This document shows positions 43,888 to 58,800 of a stretch of 64,000 bases of DNA, in pieces. A model generated the notes under the pieces. The model searched no databases, had not been told where the DNA came from, and saw nothing but the letters and a program-made list of their open reading frames with translations. The position numbers and the translations under genes were made by a program. Position 1 is the first letter of the stretch, and each line of letters opens with the position of its first letter. Location of the stretch: contig NC_047073.1 in assembly GCF_902459465.1 (NCBI RefSeq), forward strand, positions 1 to 64,000, read 5' to 3'. Source of the stretch: Asterias rubens. Lineage: Eukaryota; Echinodermata; Asteroidea; Forcipulatida; Asteriidae.

Positions 43888-46800
43888 CTGTATACAGAAA
43901 ATAAAATGGAATCATCTTTAAGAAGGATATAACAATGAATGATGATATAGGCAATAAGGCACACTTTCACTAATGGAATTACATAACCTACATACTTGAA
44001 TATTATAGACATAATATACACAGTGTTTAGAATGTGAACTACATTTGGCTGAAAACAAAAACAAGACAGTCAGTATTGTAACGAAATGGTTATTTTCCAC
44101 GTCTATGAGCTATGCATACATCATGACATTTTGTATATTTCCCACTAGCAAAAATAAGTAGATTGCCCTCATCACTAGTTTAACTCCAATGGCCAATTAA
44201 GGTAATTGTAATGTCAACATTATTTGGTGAACCTATTTCCCCAAGACAGTGATCCATTGCCCCAGGCTATTTGGGGTTTCCAGCATATCAATTTCTCAAA
44301 CTGGAGTTGCCCCACCACCACACAGCCCCCCCCCCCCCCCCCCCGCCCCCCCCCCCCCCCCCCCCCCCCCCCCATTGGTGGTTTTATGGTGTATCTTTAT
44401 ATTGTGTGTACAGGGTTCAGTGATGTTGGAGGGTCATGGATATTTAGTTTGTACGAGTTGTGTATTGTTTATGCTTTAAGTCACTGTACTTCTAATGTAT
44501 GTTGTGTAACACATTTTCTTTACACATTGTTTTAGCCCAATAGGGGAGTTTTGTTAATGTAGCAGTGATCATGGGAGGGGCTTAGTAAAGCATAAAAAGG
44601 GCATGTTTTACCCAAATCTGAGAGTTGGACTAGGGAGGGACACCGAAGAACAAGGACCAGGAACAAAATCTCACCAGGAGGAACAGTGGACAACTGGAGG
44701 AGGTAGGACTGGATTGGATCATTGGATCCTTAAGGACTATTTAAGGAAATTGTTGTAAGGCCGGAACTTGGGATCTCTGTTTGGGTTAAGAACCCAATAC
44801 ACAGAGACCGATATCCCAAGGGCTTGCTCCACTAGTAGGAATCCCCTAAACACTGCGCTATCCATTAAGGCCGGAACTTGGGATCTCTGTTTGGGTTAAG
44901 AACCAACCCAATACACAGAGACCGATATCCCAAGGGCTTGCTCCACTAGTAGGAATCCCCTAAACACTGCGCTATCCATTAAGGCCGGAACTTGGGATCT
45001 CTGTTTGGGTTAAGAACCAACCCAATACACAGAGACCGATATCCCAAGGGCTTGCTCCACTAGTAGGAATCCCCTAAACACTGCGCTATCCATTAAGGCC
45101 GGAACTTGGGATCTCTGTTTGGGTTAAGAACCAACCCAATATACAGAGACCGATATCCCAAGGGCTTGCTCCACTAGTAGGAATCCCCTAAACACTGCGC
45201 CATCCATTAAGGCCGGAACTTGGGATCTCTGTTTGGGTTAAGAACCAACCCAATACACAGAGACCGATATCCCAAGGGCTTGCTCCACTAGTAGGAATCC
45301 CCTAAACACTGCGCTATCCATTATCCTTGCTTCGACAGCCGTTAACTGTGAACCCTGGTGTGTCATCACCACACTTAGTCACACCTAGTATAATTTCACT
45401 AAATAAAACACAATATTGATAATTTGCCCCCTTGATAATGTATACCCTGATGGAAGTTGAATAAACATAATATCTTTGTTTCATGTAAAGAGAAGCTGTC
45501 CAAACATATAAATCTGCCTGCTGTTTCACATTTCTTAAGGAAATCCACCATTTATTAAAGTATTAATTGCTCTAAAAAAGTAAATTCTGGTGGTATATTT
45601 CGTCAAACGGATCCACATACTGTTCTGCCAGCAGCCGCTCACTGACAGGGATTTTATGGTGTCAGAAGTTAACGAACAGTAAAGGTTCGAGTAAAAATCA
45701 CCAGTTGTGTATTCTTATCCCTCCTTTTTGCTCGCCGGCGGGAGGGGGGTCATGATAAAAAGTGTTCCAGTGTCACTACTTAACTTCAAAGCCACACACT
45801 AGTTAAAGACAGTGCACACTATTGGTAATTACTCAAAATAATTAATAGCACAAAAACATACTTGGCAACAAGCAATGGAGAGCTGTTGATATTATAAAAC
45901 ATTGTGAGAAACGGCTCCCTCTGAAGTAATATAGTTTTTGAGAAAGAAGTAATTTCTCACTAAAATATTTGAATTGAATTTGAGCATCTGAAAGCAAACA
46001 AATTGTGCGACAAGAGTGTTTTTTCTTTCGTTATTCTCTCGCAACTTGGACGACCAATTGAGTAAAAATGTTCACAGGTCTGTAATTTTGTGCATTTGTT
46101 GAAATACACCAAGTGAGAAGACTGGTCTTTGACAATTACCAATAGTGTCCAGTGTCCAGTACCTTTAAGATTTAAGGCTTAACCTTTAAGGTTTAATATC
46201 ATACCTCCTGATTCCTCTGGGTGTCTGACCAAACAGAACTGCTCTTCCATTCATTTTATAAGAGGCTTGCTGTGATTGGCCAAGCAAGTATTCTTGGAGT
46301 GCTCTATTTGATTGGCTGGAACGGTTACTCTCTTGAGAAGAAGTCTGTGGTGCTGACTGTCAAAGAAAACAAAATATCAAACAGAAATTAAGAAAAAGGA
46401 ATTTACTTGGTTTATTAAGGCGTATCCCCCCCCCCCCCCCCCCCCCCCGAGTTCACAAACCAACCCTTAATTAGCTCGCCTGGTATTCACTAATAATAAT
46501 GATATTAATACAAACTTGTAATGTGCACATATCCACCCTGCTGGGTGTTCAAGGCGCAGTAAAAACCAATTCCTACCTTCATCTCCCCCGAGTTATTTTC
46601 ACAATCAATGATTTTTCTTCCTGTGGCCCCATACCAAGAGTGGCTTTTAGACTTGTTTGGGGCCAACTTGCATACAAAAATTAAAAAGTTATATTTGTAA
46701 TTTGCATTGGATATAACCTTTTTTTTCAGCTAAAGACCACTTGCATTACACCACCATGGCTGAGGTAAAATAACGAAAACGAGCATGCGTGTGCGCACCG

Positions 46801-49800
46801 TGCACAACTCTCAGCCAGTGATTGGTCTTCTTTTGACCCCAGAGAGGGCTATCATTGAGTTTGTGATGTCGTAGGGTATCATAGGCAAGCGGATAAGAGC
46901 ACCTAACTCAAGCTCTTGTGATTCTGTTCAGCAGAGTGTGGGTTCGAGATTCATGACACTTGTGTCCCTGAGCAAGACACTTAACAACATGCTTCTCACT
47001 ACCCAGAGGTAAATGGGTCCCTGTGAGGGCAGAGATGGTTCTTGTGATTGATTTAGTTGAGTAGTGTGAATTTGTTGCACATGCTGTATACTCCCCAGGG
47101 AGCTCAGATGGTTTAAGGAATGAATTAAAGCCCAGTGTCATGGAAGCGCTTGGGACGCCCTTCGGGTGTGAAAAGCGCTATATAAAAACGTAATTACCAT
47201 TACGTTATTATCATTATTTCTATTGTGCAGAAAGATTTGTCCAACTCTAGTGCAATCAATAATAAAGAATCGAAACACACTAACAGTTATTTTAATGATT
47301 GTGAAACTTAATTTGCTAAATATTTGCCAGTTATTTACCATCTAAAACTTCTTACCTCTTGTAATGTTGGTACATTGTAATTAGCCGGTTGTTGTGAGTT
47401 TTGAAATAACTCATACACATCCCTGACAGCAATTTTTGATACATGATCCTCTACTCGACTACCCCCAACTATCTTGAGGTTAGAATGAATGAAATCAACT
47501 CCACATTCCTCTGTAATGATCCAATTAATGAAATACACAAAATAATTAAAGGCAGTGGACACTATTGGTAATTACTCAAAATAATTATTAGCACAAAACC
47601 TTCCTTGGTAATGAGTAATGGGGAGAGGTTGGTGGTATAAAACATTGTGAGAAACGGCTCCCTCTGAAGTGCCATAGTTTTCGAGAAAGAAGTAATTTTC
47701 CACAAATTTGATTTCAAGACTTCAAGTTTAGAACTTGAGGTCTCGAAATCAACCATCTAAACGCACACAACTTCGGGTGTTTTTTCTTTCATTATTATCT
47801 CGCAAGTTCGACGACCAATTGAGCTCAAATTTTCACAGGTTTGTTATTTTATGCATATGTTGAGATACACTAACTGTGAAGGCTAGTCTTTGACAATTGC
47901 CAATAGTGTCCATTGCCTTTAATAATCAATCAAGCTCTAAATAAACACAATCAATTATAAAGTCATTGTTACAATGGTAAACTGAACAGTCATGACACCT
48001 GTGTTCTTTAAGGGTCCGGGGGTCGATTTCACAAGAGTTAGGACCCCTAACTTAGGATTAGTCCTAGGAGATATTAAAAACCCACGGCTAGTAACTCGTC
48101 CTAACTTGAGATATGACTAGTGTTAAATCTTGGGCAAATCTAATCCAGGATGCTTTTAGTAGAACACAAAAGACAATGTCCACAGATTTACATTAAACTT
48201 ACTCGGTTTGAAGATAATTATGGTAGAAAGCTTCCCTTAAAATATTACTTACTGAGGTGCAGTACTTATTGAGATACAAGTGAAACAAGTCACAAAAACC
48301 ATTTTTGTCCCTTTGAGGCGAATTTTTTTTAAGCAAGTTAAACGTAGTTTTGTGCCATTGTTTTTCTCATTTTTCAAAAACAACAGCACCTCAGCAAGCA
48401 ATATTTTAATAAGAGAAGCCTTCTAATACCATTATCTTCAAACTGTGTAAATTTAATGTAAATCTGTGGACATTATGTTTTGTGCTGCAAAAAGTACCCC
48501 AATCCTATAACGAGACACTTAACCATGATGCTTCTGCCCTTCAAATGGGACGTAGAGCTGTTGGTCCTGTGTGTTGTGTAAAAACACACCTAAAAGAATC
48601 CAGTGCACTTATGGAAAGAGAAGGGGATCGCCCAGTGTTCCTGGTTTGATTGGTTGCATATTGCACGTAGGTCTCATAAATGTACTCCCATGCACCATGC
48701 AGGAAAACATGGAATGTTGAAGTGCCTTGAGCGTCACCGAGTGACGGATATGAGCGCTATTTAAAGAAGCCACTATTTTTATTACTATTAATATAAACAA
48801 ATATAGACTTAAATAACCTAATACATGTGCATCATATTTTTATGCACTGTATTTGAACAGGTTTTAGGAAATACAAGTACAAAAAAAACCAGTTACTATA
48901 TTAAGTAAGCATTGTTGAACATACTCTTGACTAGCAACAACAACCAAAATACTCACTGAAAATATCATTAACTGCATCTTCATTTCTCAGTTTATCTGAC
49001 GTGGGTGGTCTGTCAATGAATATTCATATCACACATTGACTAGCAACAACAACCAAAATACTCACTGAAAATATCATTAACTGCATCTTCATTTCTCAGT
49101 TTATCTGACGTGGGTGGTCTGTCAATGAATATTCATATCACACATTGACTAGCAACAACAACCAAAATACTCACTGAAAATATCATTAACTGCATCTTCA
49201 TTTCTCAGTTTATCTGACGTGGGTGGTCTGTCATGTGACCTGGTGCCCTTTGACCTTCTGTCATGCTTCATAGCTAAGATCCTTGGCTTTGATTTCTTGA
49301 TATTGTTCATTTGACCTTTGACACAATGTTTGTTGACATCATGGTTGGGTTGACCTTTAGCACGTCGTTCAACAGTCCAATCTTTATGAAGGATGGCTTT
49401 GCCTCTTATTCTCTTCTCTCTGATTACATCTTCTTCTTCTGAACTAGATTCAGACGTAATCCATTCTTGGTTTGGTTTCTCTTGAGATGTAGGTTTTCTA
49501 GCTTTACCCTCTCCATAGTGGCGTGACTCAGTGGCTAGGGTTCTCATTGAGTAAGCTGTAATAGCCCATTTCTTGACTGGTAATGATTGACGTCTATTTC
49601 TCGTATCATCATCGTCGTTATCGATACTAGAGTCACTGTCGCTCGTAATCTGAGATGCTACACCGTGATCATCATGAATATTCATATCACATGTTGTTAG
49701 GTCTTGGTTGCTATGGTTACTTTGTGCATCATCACTGTCTGATTTGTCATCCTTTCTGAAGTTTTGTGACTGCTAAAAACAGCAAAGAAAACAAATTTTA

Positions 49801-52800
49801 GTGGAAGAAATTAATATTAATAATAACAAAGGAACTTAGATTGTGAACATCGTATAACTCCATATATTGTATCAAATCAGTAAAAACACACTCAAATCAA
49901 ACAATAATAAGGCTGGAGACAAGTTTTGACTGGTATGATTAAACAAAAATTATAGAATTTTAAATGCTACATGACAGACTGCCTCTCTACAGTTGACATT
50001 ATAAGGTTTCTACACACTAAAAAGTCAAATTTAAGACTTTTTATGAACCTTTTAAGGCTACCCTGAACACAATTAAAGACAACAAATAAATGAAAAAAGC
50101 AAATCTGCTCTCTTTGAACAGATTCATCACATTACATGTACATACCATTGAAGTAGGATATTCTGTATGTGTAGGGGGAATGTACTTGACCATGGTTAGT
50201 CCCAACTCAGTCTTAGCATGGCGCTGTCAAGAAAACAAAATTGCACATTTGAAAAGTTAACATGGTTATTTTATCCCAAGTTTTGTAATTTTGCTGATCA
50301 TCCGTGAATAAACACCTTCAAAAAGTTACATGGATGAATTAAAATGTCATATTTTGCAGCATAGGCTGTATACGTCTGGAGCTGAGACGATTTAAGAAAT
50401 AAAAAGGCCAGTGATCAGGGTAATAATGTTGGAAGTGCTTTGAGACATGGTGTATAAAGCGCTAAATAAAAAACGATTATTTTTTTATTATTGAGTAAAT
50501 TACAATGGCATCCAATCACGCAAATAATTAGCTACAAGTACATCATTCTTATGTTTAAAGCATGTGGACACTTTTGGTAAACAGTATTGTCCAAGGCCCA
50601 TACTTTGTGTACCACAACTTCTATATTAAAACTTTAAAGCAAAATGGAATTGAGCTCCCTCTTACATCACAAACATGCTCCAGTAATTTCTCAACAGACA
50701 CGACTTCGATCATCAACCTCCTTTTCACAACACATTGTTCCAGTAATTTCTCAACAGACACGACTTCGATCATCAACCTCCTTTTCACAACACATTGTTC
50801 CAGTAATTTCTCAACAGACACGACTTCGATCATCAACCTCCTTTTCACAACACATTGTTCCAGTAATTTCTCAACAGACACGACTTCGATCATCAACCTC
50901 CTTTTCACAACACATTGTTCCAGTAATTTCTCAACAGACACGACTTCGATCATCAACCTCCTTTTCACAACACATTGTTCCAGTAATTTCTCAATAGACA
51001 CGACTTCAATCATCAACTTCCTTTTCACAACACATTGTTCCAGTAATTTCTCAACAGACACGACTTCGATCATCAACCTCCTTTTCACAACACATTGTTT
51101 CAGTAATTTCTCAACAGACACGACTTCGATCATCAACCTCCTTTTCACAACACATTGTTCTAGTAATTTCTCAACAGACACGACTTTGATCATCAACCTC
51201 CTTTTCACAACACATTGTTCCAGTAATTTCTCAACAGACACGACTTCGATCATCAACCTCCTTTTCACAACACATTGTTCCAGTAATTTCTCAACAGAGA
51301 CGACTTCGATCATCAACCTCCTTTTCACAACACATTGTTCCAGTAATTTCTCAACAGACACGACTTCGATCATCAACCTCCTTTTCACAACACATTGTTC
51401 CAGTAATTTCTCAACAGACACGACTTCGATCATCAACCTCCTTTTCACAACACATTGTTCCAGTAATTTCTCAACAGAGACGACTTCGATCATCAACCTC
51501 CTTTTCACAACACATTGTTCCAGTAATTTCTCAACAGACACGACTTCGATCATCAACCTCCTTTTCACAACACATTGTTCCAGTAATTTCTCAACAGAGA
51601 CGACTTCGATCATCAACCTCCTTTTCACAACACATTGTTCCAGTAATTTCTCAACAGACACGACTTCGATCATCAACCTCCTTTTCACAACACATTGTTC
51701 CAGTAATTTCTCAACAGACACGACTTCAGTCATCAACCTCCTTTTCACAACACATTGTTCCAGTAATTTCTCAACAGAGACGACTTCGATCATCAACCTC
51801 CTTTTCACAACACATTGTTCCAGTAATTTCTCAACAGACTCGACTTCGATCATCAACCTCCTTTTCACAACACATTGTTCCAGTAATTTCTCAACAGAGA
51901 CGACTTCGATCATCAACCTCCTTTTCACAACACATTGTTCCAGTAATTTCTCAACAGACACGACTTCGATCATCAACCGCCTTTTCACAACACATTGTCC
52001 CAGTAATTTCTCAACAGACACGACTTCGATCATCAACCTCCTTTTCACAACACATTGTTCCAGTAATTTCTCAACACAGACGACTTCGATCATCAACCTC
52101 CTTTTCACAACACATTGTTCCAGTAATTTCTCAACAGACACGACTTCGATCATCAACCTCCTTTTCACAACACATTATTCCAGTAATTTCTAAACAGACA
52201 CGACTTCTATCATCAACCTCCTTTTCACAACACATTGTTCCAGTAATTTCTCAACAGACACGACTTCGATCATCAACCTCCTTTTCACAACACATTGTTC
52301 GAGTAATTTCTCAACAGACACGACTTCGATCATCAACCTCCTTTTCACAACACATTGTTGAGCCTAGAACCCATCATGCCTCTTTTGCGATAGACAGATC
52401 ACTGAAATTATTTGAGCGTGTAAAAACATATTTTCGTGACATTGTTTTACTCATTTCGCAAAAACTACAGCACCTCAGCAAGTAATATTTTAAGGTGAGC
52501 TTTCCACTATCATTATGTTCAAGCGGTGTGAAGTTCAGTGTCAATCGGTGGACATTGTGTTTTCTGTTACAAAAAGTACCCAAATAATACAGTAATGGTT
52601 TTTCTCTTACCTGTATTAGATCTTTTGTTAAGCAGGATGTATCTGCCCTGAATGCAAACATATTTTGCAGACCAAAGAGTTCTCCTTGCTGCTTCTTATC
52701 ACCAGCTACAGCAGTAAAATACCTCATAGGGTTTTCTGATGTCACTGCAGCACTGGCCAATTGCTGAAAAAGAAGAAGGAAAAAAATACTTTCATTTTAT

Positions 52801-55800
52801 TTTTATTTCAGTAATCTAAAGAAGTAACATATATCACTTTGCTTTCTTTGTGTTTTATTAATAGTATTTTGCTATAATGTTTAAAATATAATATTTCCCT
52901 GTCGATGGCTACCAAGGCTTCAGTCTGGGATTAGAACCAGGGGCTACCAAGGCTCCAGTCAGGGATTAGAACCAGGGGCTACCAAGGCTCCAGTCTGGGA
53001 TTAGAACCAGGGGCTCGCAAGGCTTCAGTCAGGGATTTGAACCAGGGGCTAGCAAGGCTCCAGTCAGGGATTAGAACCAGGGGCTACCAAGGCTCCAGTC
53101 AGGGATTAGAACCAGGGGCTCGCAAGGCTCCAGTCAGGGATTTGAACCAGGGGCTACCAAGGCTCCAGTCTGGGATTAGAACCAGGGGCTCGCAAGGCTC
53201 CAGTCTGGGATTTAACCAGGGGCTACCAAGGCTCCAGTCAGGGATTTGAACCAGGGGCTACCAAGGCTCCAGTCAGGGATTAGAACCAGGGGCTAGCAAG
53301 GCTCCAGTCTGGGATTAGAACCAGGGGCTCGCAAGGCTCCAGTCAGGGATTAGAACCAGGGGCTACCAAGGCTTCAGTCTGGGATTAGAACCAGGGGCTA
53401 GCAAGGCTCCAGTCTGGGATTAGAACCAGGGGCTAGCAAGGCTCCAGTCAGGGATTAGAACCAGGGGCTACCTAGGCTCCAGTCAGGGATTAGAACCAGG
53501 GGCTATCAAGGCTCCAGTCTGGGATTAGAACCAGGGGCTACCAAGGCTCCAGTCAGGGATTAGAACCAGGGGCTACCAAGGCTCCAGTCAGGGATTAGAA
53601 CCAGGGGCTACCAAGGCTTCAGTCTGGGATTAGAACCAGGGGCTACCAAGGCTTCAGTCAGGGATTAGAACCAGGGGCTACCAAGGCTCCAGTCAGGGAT
53701 TAGAACCAGGGGCTACCAAGGCTTCAGTCTGGGATTTGAACCAGGGGCTACCAAGGCTCCAGTCAGGGATTAGAACCAGGGGCTACCAAGGCTCCAGTCA
53801 GGGATTAGAACCAGGGGCTACCAAGGCTTCAGTCTGGGATTTGAACCAGGGGCTAGCAAGGCTTCAGTCTGGGATTAGAACCAGGGGCTACCAAGGCTCC
53901 AGTCAGGGATTAGAACCAGGGGCTAGCAAGGCTCCAGTCAGGGATTAGAACCAGGGGCTACCAAGGCTTCAGTCAGGGATTTGAACCAGGGGCTCGCAAG
54001 GCTCCAGTCAGGGATTTGAACCAGGGGCTACCAAGGCTTCAGTCTGGGATTTGAACCAGGGGCTAGCAAGGCTTCAGTCAGGGATTTGAACCAGGGGCTA
54101 CCAAGGCTCCTGTCAGGGATTAGAACCAGGGGCTACCAAGGCTCCAGTCAGGGATTTGAACCAGGGGCTACCAAGGCTCCTGTCAGGGATTTGAACCAGG
54201 GGCTAGCAAGGCTTCAGTCAGGGATTTGAACCAGGGGCTACCAAGGCTCCAGTCTGGGATTAGAACCAGGGGCTACCAAGGCTCCAGTCTGGGATTAGAA
54301 CCAGGGGCTACCAAGGCTCCAGTCAGGGATTTGAACCAGGGGCTACCAAGGCTCCAGTCAGGGATTAGAACCAGGGGCTACCAAGGCTTCAGTCTGGGAT
54401 TTGAACCAGGGGCTAGCAAGGCTTCAGTCTGGGATTAGAACCAGGGGCTACCAAGGCTCCAGTCAGGGATTAGAACCAGGGGCTAGCAAGGCTCCAGTCA
54501 GGGATTAGAACCAGGGGCTACCAAGGCTTCAGTCAGGGATTTGAACCAGGGGCTCGCAAGGCTCCAGTCAGGGATTTGAACCAGGGGCTACCAAGGCTTC
54601 AGTCTGGGATTTGAACCAGGGGCTAGCAAGGCTTCAGTCAGGGATTTGAACCAGGGGCTACCAAGGCTCCTGTCAGGGATTAGAACCAGGGGCTACCAAG
54701 GCTCCAGTCTGGGATTAGAACCAGGGGCTAGCAAGGCTCCAGTCAGGGATTAGAACCAGGGGCTACCAAGGCTTCAGTCAGGGATTTGAACCAGGGGCTA
54801 CCAAGGCTCCTGTCAGGGATTAGAACCAGGGGCTACCAAGGCTCCTGTCAGGGATTTGAACCAGGGGCTACCAAGGCTCCAGTCAGGGATTAGAACCAGG
54901 GGCTACCAAGGCTCCAGTCAGGGATTAGAACCAGGGGCTACCAAGGCTCCAGTCAGGGATTTGAACCAGGGGCTACCAAGGCTCCTGTCAGGGATTTGAA
55001 CCAGGGGCTAGCAAGGCTTCAGTCAGGGATTTGAACCAGGGGCTACCAAGGCTCCAGTCTGGGATTAGAACCAGGGGCTCGCAAGGCTCCAGTCAGGGAT
55101 TAGAACCAGGGGCTACCAAGGCTTCAGTCTGGGATTTGAACCAGGGGCTACCAAGGCTTCAGTCTGGGATTTGAACCAGGGGCTACCAAGGCTCCAGTCT
55201 GGGATTTGAACCAGGGGCTACCAAGGCTCCTGTCAGGGATTAGAACCAGGGGCTACCAAGGCTCCTGTCAGGGATTTGAACCAGGGGCTACCAAGGCTCC
55301 AGTCAGGGATTAGAACCAGGGGCTACCAAGGCTCCAGTCAGGGATTAGAACCAGGGGCTACCAAGGCTCCAGTCTGGGATTTGAACCAGGGGCTACCAAG
55401 GCTTCAGTCAGGGATTTGAACCAGGGGCTACCAAGGCTCCAGTCAGGGATTAGAACCAGGGGCTACCAAGGCTCCAGTCAGGGATTTGAACCAGGGGCTA
55501 CCAAGGCTTCAGTCTGGGATTTGAACCAGGGGCTACCAAGGCTCCAGTCAGGGATTTGAACCAGGGGCTACCAAGGCTCCTGTCAGGGATTTGAACCAGG
55601 GGCTACCAAGGCTCCAGTCAGGGATTAGAACCAGGGGCTATCAAGGCTTCAGTCAGGGATTAGAACCAGGGGCTACCAAGGCTCCAGTCAGGGATTAGAA
55701 CCAGGGGCTACCAAGGCTCCAGTCAGGGATTAGAACCAAGGGGCTACCAAGGCTCCTGTCAGGGATTTGAACCAGGGGCTACCAAGGTTCCTGTATTTTG

Positions 55801-58800
55801 ATAGATGTAGCAACTACTGACCTGTTTATAAATCTGTCGGAGATACATATTTTCCTCAATTGATCCTGTAGATATAAGTCTATACACTCTGACATCACGA
55901 TGCTGACCAATACGATATGCTCTATCCTGAGCCTGGAGGTCATAGGTCGGATTCCAGTTTGGATCAAAGATGACGACTACATTTGCACCCGTGAGATTAA
56001 GACCAAGACCACCAGCTCTGCAATAACAAATGTCATTAGTTATTTCACATCCTAAAGTTACACTTCCCCAAAATCCACTTATTTGTCATATGTTCGTTGT
56101 CCATTTGTCTGTCTGTCTGTTTGTTTTGTTTCTTTGTCTGTCTGGCTGTTGTTTTTCCACAAGCTTCACAACTGCCCCATACTCTATTTATTACATTTAT
56201 GTCTATTGTTACTTAATGACATTTTTGCTTTACTCTGTACTATATGTAATTGTCTATATTTTCTTCTGGAAACAGACATTAGTTACGACCGTGAAAACTC
56301 AGCCCCTGGTTAAAGCCATACAATTGGTTTTTAAAACCTAAAACAACAATTAATCTGGTTGCAAACTTACTTGGTTGAGATGAGGAACAGGAATATATTA
56401 GCGTCTGCATTAAACTCATGGACATATCTCTGTCTGTCATACATCGCTGTTTTGCCATCGAGTCTTCTGTATTCATAATCAGTTGTCTTCAAGTACATCT
56501 CAATGATGTTGAGTAGTTGTGTATAATAAGAGAAGAGTAGAACCTTGCTTCCTTCTCGCTTGAACACTCCAAGAAGCTTCTCTAAGATCTGTCAACAAAT
56601 AAACACAAACAAAATCATTTAGTTCTTACATGGCCAGGTGTAACTGACATTCTAACATAGTAAATATCACCGTCAGGTCCCTCATTTTGTTTGCTAACAA
56701 AATTAACAAATGTATTATCGATAGTTACCTGTTGGAATTTGTTTATTTTGTTTTATTTTATTATATAATTTGTTAAGCCAATCATTACATTGTATCGAGT
56801 TTCACTCTATTGTATTGTCCTGTCTTTGTCTATTTGTTGTTGGTTTGTAGTATTGTCCGGTTTTCTAGGGAAAGGTACAAAAGCTAGCTTCACATTGTTT
56901 CCTCCATATTGACATACAAAGGGTTTTTGTTTACAGTCCATTCATTATAAGCTTACCTACTATAAATTGTTTGGTTCTGTTGCAAACTAATGTTTAAAAT
57001 TGTCCTTACACAAATTGTACCACGGTCATTGAGGATGTCAATATGAGATAAATGTCTTACTGAATTGAATTGATAATAATATGAATCAGTGTATTTATAA
57101 AGCGATAAATTGCCAGAGGATACAAGGTGCTGAAGAAAGAAAAAAAATTAAAACAGTACGAAAACGCTGTTGACCAGCTACAGACTAGGGGGAAAAGGTG
57201 GGTCTTGAGGGTCAGTTTAAAGGCTGGGACACTGTTGAAGTTCCTTGTTAAGATGGGAAAGACTATTCCATAATCAGGGAGAAGCAATGGAAAAGGCCCT
57301 ATCTTCCTTAATCCTTACCTAGCTTACCCCATCATCTACAAGCACGAACTTGCTAAGAATATTTACTAGAGTCCAAGTCACTCAAGTCAAGTATTTTGAA
57401 ACCGGTCCATTTATGTGAACTCCCTTAGAAGCTCAGCGTCATAAAAATGTAATTTCCAGTCTGTCTCTATACAAACCAGCACGTACTTGCTTACGTTCAT
57501 CAATGGATAAAACCTGACTTACTCAACACAAAGTTTTCCAGCGCCCTCTACAATCTGCTGCTGTAAAGTGATTTTCATTTGTGGCTCCCCAATAATCTGG
57601 ACACATCTGCGCTCAGCAACATCGCTTCAGATGTTCAAGAAAGGCCTCAAATCCCAACTTTGTACTCAATAATACCTCTTGTGCCATGTTCATTTGTTTT
57701 CCCTTTCCTTAATTCCTTAATTTTTCTTGACTCATGTGCTTCATTAACTGCTGTGATCTAAATGAAATAGCAGTAAATGCCTTTTTGTACAGTATTGTAT
57801 CTGTAACTTCATATTTAAACAGAGCAGAGATAGTAGACTTACCTGCATCTTACCGCAGTATGAGGGATCAGATAAAGTGCAGAACCTCGCTTCTCTACTC
57901 AATGTAACAAATTGAGGGTGGCGTGCGAATGCAATGTCACAATACTTCTTAGCTCGCTGCCGTTGTTTGTTAGACATGCTAACATCTGGTGTGAGTAAAG
58001 CGATGTGATTGGCAACCTTGATGAGTAGACTCATGAATGTCAAAGTTAAGGACTTGACTTTTTCTCCATCGGGATTATACTGCTTTGAAAAAGTAGTGAT
58101 GAGAGCTTAAATGATTTAGAATTCAGATAACAAACACTGGCTGACAGGTTGTCAAGTGAGGAGCTGAGGAGGAGAGTCTGAGTGGAGGGGATCAGCACCA
58201 TATTGAGGAGGCACAGGCTGAGGTGGTTTGGTCATGTGGAGAGAAAGGAGGATGCCAACTGGTTCAAGAGGTGTACCAACGTAATTGTGGGTGGACCCAC
58301 ACCCGTTGGCCATCTGCGCAAGACGTGGCAGAGCTCTGTGATAAATGACATGCAACTACCATGCAAGGGACCCTCTGGACAGGGCCAAGTGGAGGAGAGC
58401 CATAGGGAGAAAGCAGGCCAACCCAGAGCAGACTGGACAACAGCCTTAAAATCAACATAATTGATACATATTATGTGTCACAAAGTACTCATAGCAACAC
58501 TTTTTGCTTGTAGTAGAACCAAAAGCAATCCAAAGCAAAGCAATCCAAATGGGACACCACGAGAGTGATAATAAGATGATGCTATTAAATATTCTCTTGA
58601 AGGCCTTATTAATATCAGCCGGCAGCATTTGTAAATCAACTCAATGCATTTCAATAAACATTTATTTTGGTATTGTCCTCACATGGTAAAATACATAAAT
58701 GGTGTTTCATAATACTAACAGTGACAGTTACAAACAGTAGCTAACATTATTCACAAATCAGACAAATCTTAGAACTGGGTCAAGCCTTGGTTTTTTGACC

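Noticed and set aside
50562..52193. Open frame of 543 aa (plus) and its 515-aa counterpart on the minus strand
   Set aside because: Both are products of a 60-bp satellite with no stop codon in the unit. No start context, no variation in third positions, no domain.
52905..55795. CRISPR-like array
   Set aside because: Units are contiguous 35-mers without unique spacers, in an animal intron. The other minisatellites were rejected for the same reason.
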